From Maribacter huludaoensis (lineage in GTDB: Bacteria > Bacteroidota > Bacteroidia > Flavobacteriales > Flavobacteriaceae), in contig NZ_JARKMS010000001.1 in the NCBI RefSeq assembly GCF_029350945.1, forward strand, positions 462,313 through 526,312: 64,000 bases of DNA, given 5' to 3'. The notes under the pieces are model-generated. The model saw nothing but the letters and a program-made list of their open reading frames with translations, was not told the origin of the DNA and did not search any database. Positions 35,171 through 46,800 of this stretch are shown in pieces. Numbering within the stretch: position 1 is the stretch's first letter; every line of letters begins with the position of its first letter. The translations under genes were made by a program, and so were the position numbers.

Positions 35171-36082
35171 ATGCAGCATTTTAAAACATTATCGTCCTAT
35201 ATAGCGTATTTGGAACTACCTGGTCCGGAACACCCTATGTTGAGTGTATTTTCGGCATCGGGAGATGGTTTTTTACCTTGCCCTAAAGAAAGTTCGCCAC
35301 CCATTACCAACGATTGTTATACCATTAGTTTTAAGAAGTTTGTACAGGGCGATCTAAACTATGGTCGTACAACATACGATTTCAATAACGGAGCGCTTTT
35401 TTTTATTGCACCAAGGCAAGTATTGCAATGGAACGAGGCAGCGGTGTTTGAACAAAAAGGGTTTTCGATCAGCTTTCACGAGGACTTTTTAAAAGGGACG
35501 GAATTGGCGCATCAAATCAAAAAATATGGTTTCTTTTCGTATTCGGTCAATGAGGCATTGCACCTTTCACCAAAAGAAGAAAAGCAGATAGAATCCATTG
35601 TCGAGAATATTGAAATTGAATATCAAAACAATCAAGACGAGTTCAGTAAGGACATTATAATATCTCAATTGAGCACTTTGCTGAAATACGCCAATCGATT
35701 TTATGAGCGTCAATTTTTAAACAGAAAAGAACTTTCTACGAGTTTGTTAGAACAGTTTAATACGCAGTTGTTAAAGTACGTAGAATCTGGTCAGCTACAG
35801 GAAAATGGTATACCTAGCATAGAACAGATTGCCGATAAAATGGCAATTTCGCAACGTTATCTAAGCGACACCTTAAAAAAGGAGACCGGTAAGACCACCA
35901 CGGAACATTTGCAGTTGTTGTTAATGGATGAAGCAAAGAATATGTTGTTGCATCCCAGTAAAAGTATTGCTGAGGTTGCATATGAGTTGGGTTTTGAATA
36001 TCCGCATTATTTCTCAAGGTTATTCAAAAAGAAAGAAGGTATTAGCCCAACGGCATATCGTGAGAAATTTAGTGTGAATTAG
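35171..36082 (+). CDS. AraC family transcriptional regulator
   Basis: A 303-residue regulator. The N-terminal 170 residues are a cupin-like sensing domain (ISFKKFVQGDLNYGRTTYDFNNGALFFIAPRQVL). The C-terminal 100 residues hold two helix-turn-helices: IPSIEQIADKMAISQRYLSDTLKKETG and SIAEVAYELGFEYPHYFSRLFKKKEGISPTAYR, the diagnostic AraC motif. It begins one base after the stop of the membrane protein gene (TAGTATG), so they are coupled, and it probably controls the SDR operon itself. The ligand is unknown. Confidence 0.93.
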   Translation: MQHFKTLSSYIAYLELPGPEHPMLSVFSASGDGFLPCPKESSPPITNDCYTISFKKFVQGDLNYGRTTYDFNNGALFFIAPRQVLQWNEAAVFEQKGFSISFHEDFLKGTELAHQIKKYGFFSYSVNEALHLSPKEEKQIESIVENIEIEYQNNQDEFSKDIIISQLSTLLKYANRFYERQFLNRKELSTSLLEQFNTQLLKYVESGQLQENGIPSIEQIADKMAISQRYLSDTLKKETGKTTTEHLQLLLMDEAKNMLLHPSKSIAEVAYELGFEYPHYFSRLFKKKEGISPTAYREKFSVN

Positions 36083-36112
36083 ATAGGTACTTTACCAATA
36101 AAGGGAAAAGAC

Positions 36113-36151
36113 TACAAAGCCCTCGTTACATTTGTAATGAGGGCTTTGTAA
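36113..36151. terminator. Bidirectional terminator between AraC and MFS genes
   Basis: CTACAAAGCCCTCGTTAC-ATTT-GTAATGAGGGCTTTGTA, an almost perfect 18-bp stem between two convergent genes. T tracts are short, so it may also be a stabilising hairpin. Confidence 0.8.
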
Positions 36152-36178
36152 TTGATTTAGGTTTAATAAGATGATGTT

Positions 36179-37519
36179 TTATTCTTTCACCAATTCCTTG
36201 CTCAATTCCTCTAAAGAAACTCCTTTGGTTTCCGGCATTTTGGTCATTGCCCAAATAAGTTGCAATACCATCATTGCACAGAAGAAGTAGTAGATATACC
36301 ATACCTGGTCTTTTAATACTCCTTCAGTAGCATCTAGGAAAAAGGGAGTGATCAATGTAATGATGGCGGCAAATACCCAATGTACACTAACACCCCAAGA
36401 CTGCCCGTAAGCACGAACACTGTTAGGGAATATTTCTGATATAAAGACCCATATTACCGCACCTTGCCCAATAGCATGAGAGGCAACAAATGTACAGATG
36501 AAGGTAATGGTCATTGTTGATCCTAAATCCATTTGAAAACAGAGCCCCACCATAATTAAACTAATAATGTAACCTATAGAACCAATGATGATCAATTGTC
36601 GCCTACCTAATATATCCAATAAGCGAATTCCAATAAAGGTGAATACAAGATTTACGATACCAATGGCGATCGAGTTGAAAAGAGACTCTTTACCGCCCAA
36701 CCCGGCTTGCTCTAAAATTTCTGGGGCATAATACAGTACAAAGTTGATACCTGATAATTGATTAAAGAACGCTATAAAATAAGCTAGCCAAAGTACTTTT
36801 GAGTATTTCTTTTGAAAAAGGCTTTCACTTTTGGTGCTGTGCTGTAAATCTGTTTTTATTTCTGCCAATTGTAGGGCGGCCTTTTCTTTAGAGTGTATAA
36901 TCTCCAATATTTTTAAGGCACCTGCATCATCCTTTTTGTGTAAGGCCAACCAACGCGGGCTTTCAGGTACGGTAAATACCATTGCGGTGTAAATGAAAGC
37001 GGGTATGGCTTCTACACCAAGCATCCAACGCCAATCATTTGCACCATCAAAACCTTTTAATAACCAGTTAGATACAAAGGCGATCAAAATACCGAATACC
37101 AACCAAAATTGGTAAAGTCCGCCAAGCTTTCCACGATTCTCCTTAGATGTAATTTCAGAAATGTAAATAGGAGCGGCAACCGAAGAAATACCGACACCTA
37201 CACCACCAATGAAACGGAATAGGGAAAATGAATATGGATCTTGCGCCAAGGCAGAGCCAAGTGCGGAGACCAGAAATAGAATACCTACCCATAACAGCGT
37301 TTTCTTACGCCCTAGGTTTTTGGTGGGAATGCCACCAAAAAGAGAGCCTACTACGGTACCCCAAAGTGCCATACTCATGATAAAGGTGCCATGAAATAAA
37401 GGTGATGTGTTCCAAATTTGTTTAATAGGTTCATTTGCGCCGCTGATGACAACGGTATCAAAACCAAATAAAAATCCTGCGAGGGCCACGGTAATGGACC
37501 ATACGATAATTCTGTTCAT
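36179..37519 (-). CDS. Sugar porter family MFS transporter
   Basis: A 446-residue membrane protein with 12 spans. Sugar porter signatures are present: FGFDTVVISGA (start), NLGRKKTLLW in loop 2-3, VPESPRWLALHKKDDA, LLDILGRRQLII in loop 8-9 and PETKGVSLEEL at the end. It imports a monosaccharide, likely by proton symport, such as xylose, galactose or glucose. It lies 6 kb from the PUL without a shared promoter, so a role in galactose uptake is only plausible. Confidence 0.88.
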   Translation of the reverse strand: MNRIIVWSITVALAGFLFGFDTVVISGANEPIKQIWNTSPLFHGTFIMSMALWGTVVGSLFGGIPTKNLGRKKTLLWVGILFLVSALGSALAQDPYSFSLFRFIGGVGVGISSVAAPIYISEITSKENRGKLGGLYQFWLVFGILIAFVSNWLLKGFDGANDWRWMLGVEAIPAFIYTAMVFTVPESPRWLALHKKDDAGALKILEIIHSKEKAALQLAEIKTDLQHSTKSESLFQKKYSKVLWLAYFIAFFNQLSGINFVLYYAPEILEQAGLGGKESLFNSIAIGIVNLVFTFIGIRLLDILGRRQLIIIGSIGYIISLIMVGLCFQMDLGSTMTITFICTFVASHAIGQGAVIWVFISEIFPNSVRAYGQSWGVSVHWVFAAIITLITPFFLDATEGVLKDQVWYIYYFFCAMMVLQLIWAMTKMPETKGVSLEELSKELVKE

Positions 37520-37634
37520 TGTTGAGTGTTAAGTTGTACTTAAATATAATAAATGAAAACCGTTAATTCTTAATCTTTAAGAACAAGAAAAAAATATAGG
37601 ATTTGGTAACTTGTGGTCATCTAAAAATGAAACA

Positions 37635-38345
37635 ATGAAAGATTTAAAAAATAAAGTAGCGTATATAACAGGAGGCACTAAGGGAATAGGTTTTGCAGTA
37701 GCGCAAACATTATTGGGTCAAGGCATGAAAGTGGCCATTAGCGGTAGGTCTCAAGAAAGCGTAGATCAGGCGTTAAAAGATTTTAATAACGATGATGTTT
37801 TAGGAATTGTATCTAATGTCGCTAAACTTTCAGACGAAGAAAATGCCGTAGCTAAAATAACGGATAAATGGGGACAAGTAGATGTTGTTCTGGCAAATGC
37901 CGGTGTTGGTAATTTTGCACCCATAGATGAAATGACCGAAGAACAATGGCATCAAATGATAGATGTAAACCTTAGTGGTGTTTTTCATACTCTAAAGGCA
38001 TCTGTAGCGTCCCTGAAGAAAACAGAAGGTTATTATATTACCCTAGCAAGTTTGGCAGGTACCAATTTTTTTGCTCAAGGTGCTGGGTATAATGCATCAA
38101 AATTTGGTGTGGTAGGCTTTACACAAGCTGCAATGTTAGATCTTAGACAGTACGGTATAAAAGTATCTACCATAATGCCGGGTTCTGTGGCAACACATTT
38201 TAACCATAATGAGCCAGGTGATAAAGATGCATGGAAAATTCAACCAGAGGACATTGGTGAATTGGTGTTAGATCTTTTACAAATGAACGAAAGAACCTTA
38301 CCTAGTAAAATAGAGGTTAGGCCAACAAGACCGGACAAGAAATAG
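37635..38345 (+). CDS. Short-chain dehydrogenase/reductase (3-ketoacyl reductase-like)
   Basis: A 236-residue classical SDR: TGGTKGIGFAVA (cofactor loop), ISGRSQESVDQ, LANAGVGN (NAG motif), active site Ser in TLASLAGTNFFAQG and YNASKFGVVG. The length and start (MKDLKNKVAYITGG) support ATG 37635 over 37611. It reduces a ketone or oxidises an alcohol of an unknown substrate. It ends two bases before the convergent AddB-like gene ends. Confidence 0.88.
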   Translation: MKDLKNKVAYITGGTKGIGFAVAQTLLGQGMKVAISGRSQESVDQALKDFNNDDVLGIVSNVAKLSDEENAVAKITDKWGQVDVVLANAGVGNFAPIDEMTEEQWHQMIDVNLSGVFHTLKASVASLKKTEGYYITLASLAGTNFFAQGAGYNASKFGVVGFTQAAMLDLRQYGIKVSTIMPGSVATHFNHNEPGDKDAWKIQPEDIGELVLDLLQMNERTLPSKIEVRPTRPDKK

Positions 38346-38347
38346 TA

Positions 38348-41089
38348 TTACACTTCTTTCTCTGTAAAAGGAATGTCGGCATTACAGATTTCTGTAATTA
38401 ACTGACCAAGTATCTGCTCGAAATCAGAAATGACCTCATTGGTAATAAGGTGATTTTTGGGTCCTCGGGCAGTTTCTTTTTGTGCGAACAGCAACGTACC
38501 ATCCGCAAAATTCTTTAAAGAGATAATACCTGCTTGAATGGTTAAGTTATCTGCAGGATGCATTTTAAAAAACATTAATCCGTAGCAAAGCAATTGAAAT
38601 GCCTTGCTAAATTGATAATCTTCGGTAAGTACGTCCCAATCCATTAATTCAACATTTCGTCGTTCTACCTTACCTGTTTTGTAATCTATGATACGGGTAA
38701 CGCCATCAAATTCATCAACACGGTCTAATTTTCCTTTTAATGTAATGGGGAAGTCTAAACCGGTAATTTCCAAGGGTACTGATAGTGACTGTTCCAGTGC
38801 AATTATTTTAATGCTATGGTCTTTAATAGCGGTTATTTCCGCATCTATAAATGTTTGAATATACTTGAGGATGACATGAAAAGAAATATAGTTTTTACCA
38901 GAACTGATGTGCCCTTCCTTGTACGTTTTTTCAAAGTTACGTGCTACCGAGGTGGTTACATTTTTACGGATATCGTTTAAAGACTCTATCGTAAGGGTTG
39001 TGCCAACTAAAGGGGTGTACAACTCTTCTAAGCTATCATGGACAATAGTACCAAAAGTATTGGGGGCAAGGGTTTCTTCAACCTGCATGGCCTCATTGAT
39101 GTTCAATAGATTCTGCCTATAGAAATCAATTGGGTTTCTAATGTAATTACTCAATGAACTAGGTGAAAACCCTTTTCTAGCTTTTTCCTGAATAAGTTCT
39201 AGTAAGCTCTTTGTTTTTTCAACTTGTTGTATATTTTTGGTAATAGGCTGTATAGTGGGCGTGCCAATGAAAGATTTTATATCCGTTCTATTGTCGTCGG
39301 TCAATAATTGGGTAATTAATCTGCTACGTTCACCACCTTCCAAGGCATCTGGTTCTGTATTGTAAAGAATATATACGTTTTTGGCGCGTTGCAATAATCG
39401 ATAAAAGTGATAGGTATATACAGCGTCTTTCTCTTTGTAGGTAGGTAATCCGTTTTTGATTTTCAGGTCGAAAGGAATAAACGAATTATTAGATTTCCCC
39501 GATGGTAATACTCCCTCGTTAACTGAAGTAATAATAATGGTTTCAAAATCTAACAACCTACTTTCCAACATCCCCATAATCTGAATGCCTTCTATGGGGT
39601 TTCCTTGAAAGTCCAGAGTTTCTGAACTCAATAATTGGCTGAACAGATGTTTAAGGCTTTTAAGGTTGTTGATATAAGTAAAGTTGGTACAAAGATCTTT
39701 TAGTTGGTTAAATAAGGTAAAGAATTTATAAAGTTGTTCTAATAACAGGGAATTCTGTTGTACTAGTTCTATAGTTCTAATGGCTTGAACTAGTGCAAGA
39801 AAATTATCCAATAGCGTGTGGGGGTTATTCTTTACATCTTCAAAAAGTAAGTGAATAGCCGTATTTTCAGATAGTAGTTCGCGTATTTGTGTATAGGAAA
39901 TGTAAGACCAATTATTTGTTTTGATATTTGAAACCAAGCGCTCTGTAGAGACCTCGTTGGCATCAAATAAAAGAACTGCATACGAATGTGTCAACAGATT
40001 CAATAAATGCTTGTAAAACCATCCTTTTTCGGTTTTTTGTTCATGAAACTCTATAAGGTTGGTAAAAAAGCTTGCCAATGTGGTAGATTCCAATTTTTGA
40101 CCCATGGTAATGTTCGTGGCAGGAATAGTATCAGGTATTGAATTCAGTAACGGATTCAACAGCTCTTCATTACCAAGTACAATTGCAGCGTTACGTAATG
40201 CATCTGGAGATTCGTCTTGAATTTTACTCAGCAAATTACCAACGTAGTTTACTTGTGAAACATTTTTAGGTACACCAATAATCTCAATATTCTTTTTTGT
40301 ATTGTAGTAATTGGTGAGTCCTGCCAAGGGTTTGTCCTTTAGAACATTCCAAGTTTTTTGATAGTTACGTATAAAATAACCAGCATCATGTATGTTGTCT
40401 TGCAGAAAATAAGGGTCTATGTCCCAATATATTGAAGCATCTGTCTTTTCTAAAATAGTCTGTATAAGAATACTCTCTGCGGTGTTAAGGGCGTTAAAGC
40501 CCATAAATACATGTTTTTTAGTAGTGCTATCCAGGTAATTTGGTAATTCAGAAACAGAGGTTTTGTAAATGAGTCCTTGGTGACCCAGTCCTTGTTCTAG
40601 CAAACGGTTGTTAAATTGATGATATATACCTTCTAAATACCTCCAGAAATGAAGGTAGTTTTCAATCATTTCAGAATTATCGGTATTTAATGACCAATGG
40701 TTGACTTCTTGTATAGCGGCAACATTTTGGTATAAGGTAGATGCGTTGACCAAGTAGCGGTCCACTTCATTAAAATCTTGTAATAGTATTTGTCCCCATT
40801 TTAAGAAAGAATCGAAAGATTCTTTTTCATAATCGCCAACTTTTAAATAGGCGTTGTAGAGTTCAAATAATTGTGTTGTAGTATTTGCGGTAACCAGATT
40901 GGAAACCTTTTCTATAAAATCTTCTATGCTGTAGATTTCAGGCGCAAGTACGGTCTTGGTAAGTGATTGTGATAATATTTTTTTAAGGAAAACACCGGCA
41001 CGTTTACTGGGTAGTATAAAAACTACGTTACCCGTATTGGGGTTATTCTTGATTACTTCTTGTACTACATCTTTTATAAAGCTCTGCAT
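38348..41089 (-). CDS. AddB-like nuclease/inactivated helicase (PD-(D/E)XK family protein)
   Basis: A 913-residue protein. The C-terminal domain has a RecB-family nuclease core (KLDRVDEF with the Asp, RIIDYKTGKVE with Asp and Lys) preceded by FSPSSLSNYIRNPIDFYRQNLL. The N-terminal half starts NPNTGNVVFILPSKRAG, similar to AddB's inactive helicase, with ESRLLDFETIIITSVNEGVLP resembling helicase motif III/IV. It would partner the AddA-like protein in double-strand-break processing. The two genes are separated here by ompA-like and kbl genes. Confidence 0.85.
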   Translation of the reverse strand: MQSFIKDVVQEVIKNNPNTGNVVFILPSKRAGVFLKKILSQSLTKTVLAPEIYSIEDFIEKVSNLVTANTTTQLFELYNAYLKVGDYEKESFDSFLKWGQILLQDFNEVDRYLVNASTLYQNVAAIQEVNHWSLNTDNSEMIENYLHFWRYLEGIYHQFNNRLLEQGLGHQGLIYKTSVSELPNYLDSTTKKHVFMGFNALNTAESILIQTILEKTDASIYWDIDPYFLQDNIHDAGYFIRNYQKTWNVLKDKPLAGLTNYYNTKKNIEIIGVPKNVSQVNYVGNLLSKIQDESPDALRNAAIVLGNEELLNPLLNSIPDTIPATNITMGQKLESTTLASFFTNLIEFHEQKTEKGWFYKHLLNLLTHSYAVLLFDANEVSTERLVSNIKTNNWSYISYTQIRELLSENTAIHLLFEDVKNNPHTLLDNFLALVQAIRTIELVQQNSLLLEQLYKFFTLFNQLKDLCTNFTYINNLKSLKHLFSQLLSSETLDFQGNPIEGIQIMGMLESRLLDFETIIITSVNEGVLPSGKSNNSFIPFDLKIKNGLPTYKEKDAVYTYHFYRLLQRAKNVYILYNTEPDALEGGERSRLITQLLTDDNRTDIKSFIGTPTIQPITKNIQQVEKTKSLLELIQEKARKGFSPSSLSNYIRNPIDFYRQNLLNINEAMQVEETLAPNTFGTIVHDSLEELYTPLVGTTLTIESLNDIRKNVTTSVARNFEKTYKEGHISSGKNYISFHVILKYIQTFIDAEITAIKDHSIKIIALEQSLSVPLEITGLDFPITLKGKLDRVDEFDGVTRIIDYKTGKVERRNVELMDWDVLTEDYQFSKAFQLLCYGLMFFKMHPADNLTIQAGIISLKNFADGTLLFAQKETARGPKNHLITNEVISDFEQILGQLITEICNADIPFTEKEV

Positions 41090-41099
41090 GTGGTAAAAA

Positions 41100-41131
41100 T
41101 AAAAAAGCTCCGCAATATTGCGGAGCTTTTA
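41100..41131 (-). terminator. Terminator of the OmpA-family gene
   Basis: AAAAAGCTCCGCA-ATAT-TGCGGAGCTTTT with T-rich flanks, between the ompA-like stop at 41162 and the AddB-like start at 41089. Confidence 0.92.
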
Positions 41132-41161
41132 TTTATTAAAACACTTAGGTTTTTATTAAAC

Positions 41162-42505
41162 TTATTTTACTAAGTTAATTTCTACCCTTCTGTTTTGAGC
41201 TCTACCAGCTCTTGTATTGTTTGTAGCCATTGGCTTAGACTCACCGTAACCTACAGCAGATAATCTAAACTCTTCAATTCCTTTGTCTACTAAGAATTCT
41301 TTTACAGAAAGAGCTCTTGACTCAGAAAGGCTTTGGTTTAATTTTTCGCTACCTACGCTGTCAGTATGACCTTCAACAGTAAACTTAGCGTTAGGGTATT
41401 CTTTAAGGATTGTGATAATGTCAACCATTACAGAAGTAGACTCAGCTTTGATAGAAGATTTACCAGTATCAAATAAGATAGTTCTAGCGTAATCGTTCAA
41501 TTGCTTTTGAACTTCTTCAGTTACTTCAGGACAACCAGCGTTAGCTACTGTACCAGCAACATCTGGACATTGATCATCTTTGTCAAGTACACCGTCACCG
41601 TCTTTATCAGCCCAAGGACAACCTTTGTTTTCAGCAGGACCAGCTTCAGAAGGACAAGCGTCATCTTTATCGGCAACACCGTCACCATCAGCATCAGGAC
41701 AACCAGCTAAAGCAGTAAGACCAGCTTCGTTAGGACAAGCATCATCTTTATCGGCAACACCGTCACCGTCAGCATCAGGACATCCGTTCATTTCTTTAGA
41801 ACCAGCTTCGTTAGGACAAGCATCTTTGCTGTCTTCTATACCGTCACCGTCAGAATCTGGACAACCGTTGAATGCTTCAAGACCAGCAACTTCTGGACAA
41901 GCATCATCTTTATCGTAGATACCGTCACCGTCAGTATCAGTACCACCAAATTTAACTGAGATACCAGCTAAGTGTTGGAAATGTTTTACACCGTAATCTT
42001 CGAAAGCATGCTTGTAAGAAGATTGTAAAGTAAGACCTAAGTTCTCAGTGAACCAGATGTTCAAACCAAGACCACCGTTTACAGTTCCAGCTCCAATTTC
42101 ATCAACCCAAGTGTAACCACCACCGATCTCTACGAAAGGATCGATTACAGTTTGTCTTTTGATCAAATCATATTTTATTGTACCATCTATAGCGTAGTGA
42201 GATAAATCGTCAACGCTAGTATCACCTAATTTGCTGATTTTGTTAAGAGAACCTCTAGCACCAACAGAGAAACCATCTCCTATTGACTTAGATACTCCTA
42301 TGTAAGATATAGAAGGTAAAATGTTCCAGTGATCGTTCACATTGAAGAATTCGTTACCGAAAGAACTTACATCCGAAGTTGGATATACGTCAATGGCATT
42401 AACCCCAAATTGCACTTGCCAAGGGTTATTCTCGTCTTGCGCTTGTATGCTGTTGATACCTACAACAAGTAGGGCAACCGCCAATAATTTGCTAAGATGT
42501 TTCAT
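41162..42505 (-). CDS. OmpA family outer-membrane protein with thrombospondin type-3 repeats
   Basis: A 447-residue protein. Signal peptide to about residue 22 (ending IQAQ), an outer-membrane barrel to about residue 190, then four to five calcium-binding thrombospondin type-3 repeats of the form [15 protein letters not shown], and a C-terminal OmpA peptidoglycan-binding domain ([36 protein letters not shown]). It anchors the outer membrane to the cell wall and is typically abundant in flavobacteria. The repeat block has strong internal DNA repeats. It ends at terminator 41100. Confidence 0.93.
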   Translation of the reverse strand: MKHLSKLLAVALLVVGINSIQAQDENNPWQVQFGVNAIDVYPTSDVSSFGNEFFNVNDHWNILPSISYIGVSKSIGDGFSVGARGSLNKISKLGDTSVDDLSHYAIDGTIKYDLIKRQTVIDPFVEIGGGYTWVDEIGAGTVNGGLGLNIWFTENLGLTLQSSYKHAFEDYGVKHFQHLAGISVKFGGTDTDGDGIYDKDDACPEVAGLEAFNGCPDSDGDGIEDSKDACPNEAGSKEMNGCPDADGDGVADKDDACPNEAGLTALAGCPDADGDGVADKDDACPSEAGPAENKGCPWADKDGDGVLDKDDQCPDVAGTVANAGCPEVTEEVQKQLNDYARTILFDTGKSSIKAESTSVMVDIITILKEYPNAKFTVEGHTDSVGSEKLNQSLSESRALSVKEFLVDKGIEEFRLSAVGYGESKPMATNNTRAGRAQNRRVEINLVK

Positions 42506-42618
42506 GTATTAAATTTTAAGTTTAAGTGTTTATTAGCTGCAAATGTAACTTGTTAAATATTATTAACAAAATCAATTTCCTATTTTTTTTAATGCATTTA
42601 ATAGATTAAATATTGCAT

Positions 42619-43812
42619 TTAAACGATTTTTAGCTCTTTTCCAACCTCCGTAAATGCCTTGATGGCGGCATCTAAATGTTCTTTGGTATGAGCCGCAGAT
42701 AGTTGTACTCTTATACGTGCCTTGCCTTTTGGTACTACCGGATAGAAAAACCCGATAACATAAATTCCCTTTTCCAATAATTTGTTCGCCATATCTTGTG
42801 ATAACTTGGCATCGTACAACATTACGGGTACAATAGCGGAATCTCCGTCAACAATGTCAAACCCTGCGTTTTTAATGCCTTCTTTAAAGTATGCAGTATT
42901 TTCTTGCAACGTATCTCTCAAAGAAGTGTCGTTCTCTAACATATCAAATACCTTTATAGATGCCCCTACAATTGCCGGAGCCAAAGAATTTGAAAACAGG
43001 TACGGTCTAGACCTCTGTCTAAGCAAGGTTATAATTTCTTTTTTACCCGTAGTGTATCCGCCCATGGCGCCACCTAGTGCCTTGCCCAAGGTTCCAGTAA
43101 TAATGTCTATTCTGCCCATTACTCCTTTTTCCTCTAAGGTTCCTTTTCCCTTTTCGCCTATGAAACCGGTGGCATGGCATTCATCGATCATAACCAAGGC
43201 ATCATACTTATCGGCCAGATCGCAAATTTGATCTAGCGGAGCTACAATACCGTCCATAGAGAATACACCGTCAGTAACAATGATTTTAAATCGTGCGCCG
43301 TCTTCGTTTGCTTTTATCAACTGCGCTTCTAGGTCTGCCATATCACTATTGCTATATCTATAGCGTTTCGCTTTACATAAACGTACACCATCTATGATTG
43401 AGGCATGGTTCAATGAATCTGAAATGATTGCATCTTCTGCAGTAAGTAAAGGTTCAAATACGCCGCCATTGGCATCGAAGGCCGCAGCATACAAAATGGT
43501 ATCTTCGGTACCGTAGAAATGAGCAATCTTTTGTTCCAAAGTTTTGTGAATATCCTGGGTGCCACAGATAAAACGAACAGAAGACATACCAAAGCCATGC
43601 GTATCCATAGCATCTTTGGCCGCTTGTATAACTTCTGGGTGAGATGAAAGGCCCAAATAGTTGTTGGCACAGAAGTTTATTACCTCTTGTCCGGTGTCTA
43701 TTTTAATAACGGCATCTTGTGGAGAGACAATAACCCGTTCTTCTTTAAAGAGACCGTCGTTTTTAATGTTCTCAATTTCTTGCTGTAAATGTTGCTTGAT
43801 TTTTCCGTACAT
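42619..43812 (-). CDS. kbl: Glycine C-acetyltransferase (2-amino-3-ketobutyrate CoA ligase)
   Basis: A 397-residue PLP enzyme of the alpha-oxoamine synthase family. Typical features are [16 protein letters not shown]...[57 protein letters not shown] and the PLP lysine in [15 protein letters not shown]. Kbl turns 2-amino-3-ketobutyrate and CoA into glycine and acetyl-CoA in threonine breakdown. No tdh gene is next to it. It starts seven bases after the AddA-like stop, so it is read from the same transcript. Confidence 0.94.
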   Translation of the reverse strand: MYGKIKQHLQQEIENIKNDGLFKEERVIVSPQDAVIKIDTGQEVINFCANNYLGLSSHPEVIQAAKDAMDTHGFGMSSVRFICGTQDIHKTLEQKIAHFYGTEDTILYAAAFDANGGVFEPLLTAEDAIISDSLNHASIIDGVRLCKAKRYRYSNSDMADLEAQLIKANEDGARFKIIVTDGVFSMDGIVAPLDQICDLADKYDALVMIDECHATGFIGEKGKGTLEEKGVMGRIDIITGTLGKALGGAMGGYTTGKKEIITLLRQRSRPYLFSNSLAPAIVGASIKVFDMLENDTSLRDTLQENTAYFKEGIKNAGFDIVDGDSAIVPVMLYDAKLSQDMANKLLEKGIYVIGFFYPVVPKGKARIRVQLSAAHTKEHLDAAIKAFTEVGKELKIV

Positions 43813-43818
43813 ATTCCT

Positions 43819-46800
43819 TTATATATAATCTAATTCTATTTCTGTATTAATGTATACAATAATTTTATGATCGATCGTGTAGCCCATATTTGAAAAACTC
43901 TGGGCATATGCATTTATCTGTTGATGATATTTAGGGCTTTGTTCCCCGGTTTTATAGTCAATAATGGTAGCATGATTGTTTTTTAAAACGACCCTGTCCG
44001 GTCTTTGAACATTACCATCTGCCAGTAATAGGTCTCGTTCATTTAATACCTCTACATCATTTTGGTAAAATTGCGTCAAATTTTTATGAAAGATGACCTT
44101 TTTTACAATTTCCTTAATACCGTTAACTTCTTGTTCTTTGATCAATCCTTTTTGTAGCGCCATTTGTACAGCTCTATCTAAATCGGCAGTAGTGTAGATA
44201 ACACTTAATATATAATGTATTACGTTACCTTGGTTAAGGGCTACATCCAGGCCTTCGTCCCATAAAGTACCTGCCAGGGCAAGAATCTTAAAATCTGGTC
44301 TATCTTTATTGGTATATATATAAGGTATAGTTAACTGGTCTGTACTAGTTTGCTGTTTAGAAGTTTTTGGCATAAATACGCCAAAGTCATATGTTAGTTG
44401 ATCTTGTTGATATTCACCAATACTTTTAAGGAAATGAATGAATAACCCAGAATAGTAATTGGTATTGTGTTCTCCTTTTTTATCAAGTTTATTGGCACTT
44501 ATAATATATAGGGCATTGACCGCTCTGGTAAGAACTACATATAATAGGTTGAAAGCATCTAATTGTAATTTCTGATGGTCTATTTCATACAGCAAAGATT
44601 CCATTTCGCCATATTCTTGAACTTCTTGCTTTTTATTGATAAGTACTTCTGAAAAACCAAGAAACTCTTCTTTGTTTACCGGAAGCCATAATTTAGGGTC
44701 AATTTCTTCGAACACATTTGAATCGGCATACGGAAAAATAACAACCGGAAATTCTAGTCCTTTAGATTTGTGAATGGTCATGATCTGTACCGATTCCATA
44801 TTTTCTGGCGTACTGATACTTGCCGAGTTTCCTTTCTTGTCCCAATAATCTAAAAATGATTGCATATCTGAACCATATTTTTGTTCAACGTCAAAAACAA
44901 GGTCCATAAAAGCGGAAAGGTGTGCGTCTGAAGTAGGAATAAGGTCAAAAGTTTTAATGGCATAAGCCAATCCGTCAAAAACCGAGGCTTGCCTTAGCTT
45001 AGAAGCATTGAACCCGTATGCTTCTAATAAGTGTTCATCTAGCTTTTCTAGGTTTTCATAGATATAGGCATGTTTGTCTTTTTTTCCTTCAGATAGAAAA
45101 TTCAAAATCTCATATTGGATCTCTAGCTCCGTAGGCTGGACCATATACCGAATAAGCTGCACCAAGAAAATAGCTTTGGCACTTTCACTGAGCAGTAATG
45201 AATCTGAAGAAACAACGGGTATTTCATGCTGCATTAAAAAATCTGCCAGTACCAGGCCATGCTTTTTCTTTCTTATGATAATACAGATGTCGCTATAGGT
45301 ATACCCATTTTCCAGGCATTGTTGAATTGTTGCCAACGTACTTGCTGCGTACTCTTCATCAGTATCTTCTTCCAATAATGAGATTTGTACATAGCCACCT
45401 TCTTTTTGGTTGGTTTCTTGTGTGTTGCCAATTTTAAAGAATTCTTGGTAAATGTCGTTTTCTAAAAACGGACTAATACTTTGAAAGAAGTTATTGTTGA
45501 AGTTAATGACTTCTGAGTAGCTTCTATAGTTTTTGGGTAAGGTAACAAGATCGGATTGTACTGTAAACGGATGGCTTTGGTGTGTTGCCAATTCTAGAAA
45601 TTGTTCTGCTTTGCCACCACGCCATCTGTAAATGGCTTGTTTGGGGTCGCCAACCAAAAATAAAGATCCGGTACTACCAAGTTCATCTTCGCCCTCCATG
45701 GCATTGCCGATCAACGGAATAAGATTTTCCCATTGCATTTGCGAAGTATCTTGAAATTCATCAATAAAATAATGACGGTATTTTTCGCCGAGTCTTTCGT
45801 AAATGAACGGAGCTGGTTGATCTTTGACCTCTTTGGCAATAAGTGTGTTAAATTCTGAAATAGACAATTGGTCTTTTTCTTCTTGAATGATTTTCAGCTC
45901 TTTTTGAATAGCATTTAAAAGTGCAAATGGAACAATGTTTCTATTGATGTTTGAATATAACCCCCTTTTGTAAATAAGCTCTTTTATGCCTTGATAGTTA
46001 TGAAGTAATTGCGGGGCTAGATCATCTGGTACATTTTTAACCGTTGCTTTTACTATTTTTCCATCAGTTAAATTATCCCCTAGTTTATTATTGTAAAGTT
46101 GGGTAGGCGTAAAGTTGCCGGCAATTATCTTTTTAAAGTGGTTAGGCAATGTTTCCCTGGGGAAATCTTTAAAGTCTAATCCAGATGCGGTGATAGTATC
46201 TATAGAAGCGCTGGCAAGTTCAACAATACGCTTCTCCAGATTTTTGTTTTGTTTTTTTAGATGGCTTTGTAATTTTAAGAAGTCGCTTAATTCAACATCT
46301 TTTAATTGTTTAAAATGTTCTGCGTTGTTTTCGTCGAATATGAGCTTTCCTATTTTTAAAAGATCAAATCCAATATCCCAACTACGGTCATCTTCAATTT
46401 TTTCAAGGGCAAAATCTAGCAGTACTTTGGTAAATTCAGGATCTTCGCCTGCTTTACTGATTACGCGCTCAACCGCTTCTTGTAATAGTAGGTCCACATC
46501 TAGTACCACTTCAAAATTCTGAGGAATCTTTAAATCTTTCGCAAAGGTTCTAATAAGCCTATGGGTAAACTTATCAATGGTAGAAATGTCAAAAAAAGCG
46601 TAGTTATGCAAAATTTGCTTTAATCGCAGTTTACTTAGGGCAGGAAGTTCTTCAAAGGTATAATCGGTTTCATTTAATATGTCGTTGAATAATGGATTTG
46701 CATTTTCAACAGACGTAGTGTTGGCAAATTCGAACAAACTGTTCAATATTCTGTGCTTCATTTCATTTACCGCTTTATTGGTAAATGTAATGGCCAATAT

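Noticed and set aside
36179..37519. Sugar MFS transporter as part of the PUL
   Set aside because: It is more than 6 kb away with unrelated genes between and no copy of the 15-mer motif noticed upstream; left as an independent gene.
41580..41918. 112-codon frame opposite the OmpA-family gene
   Set aside because: It is the antisense of thrombospondin type-3 repeats, whose repetitive DNA keeps the other frame open.
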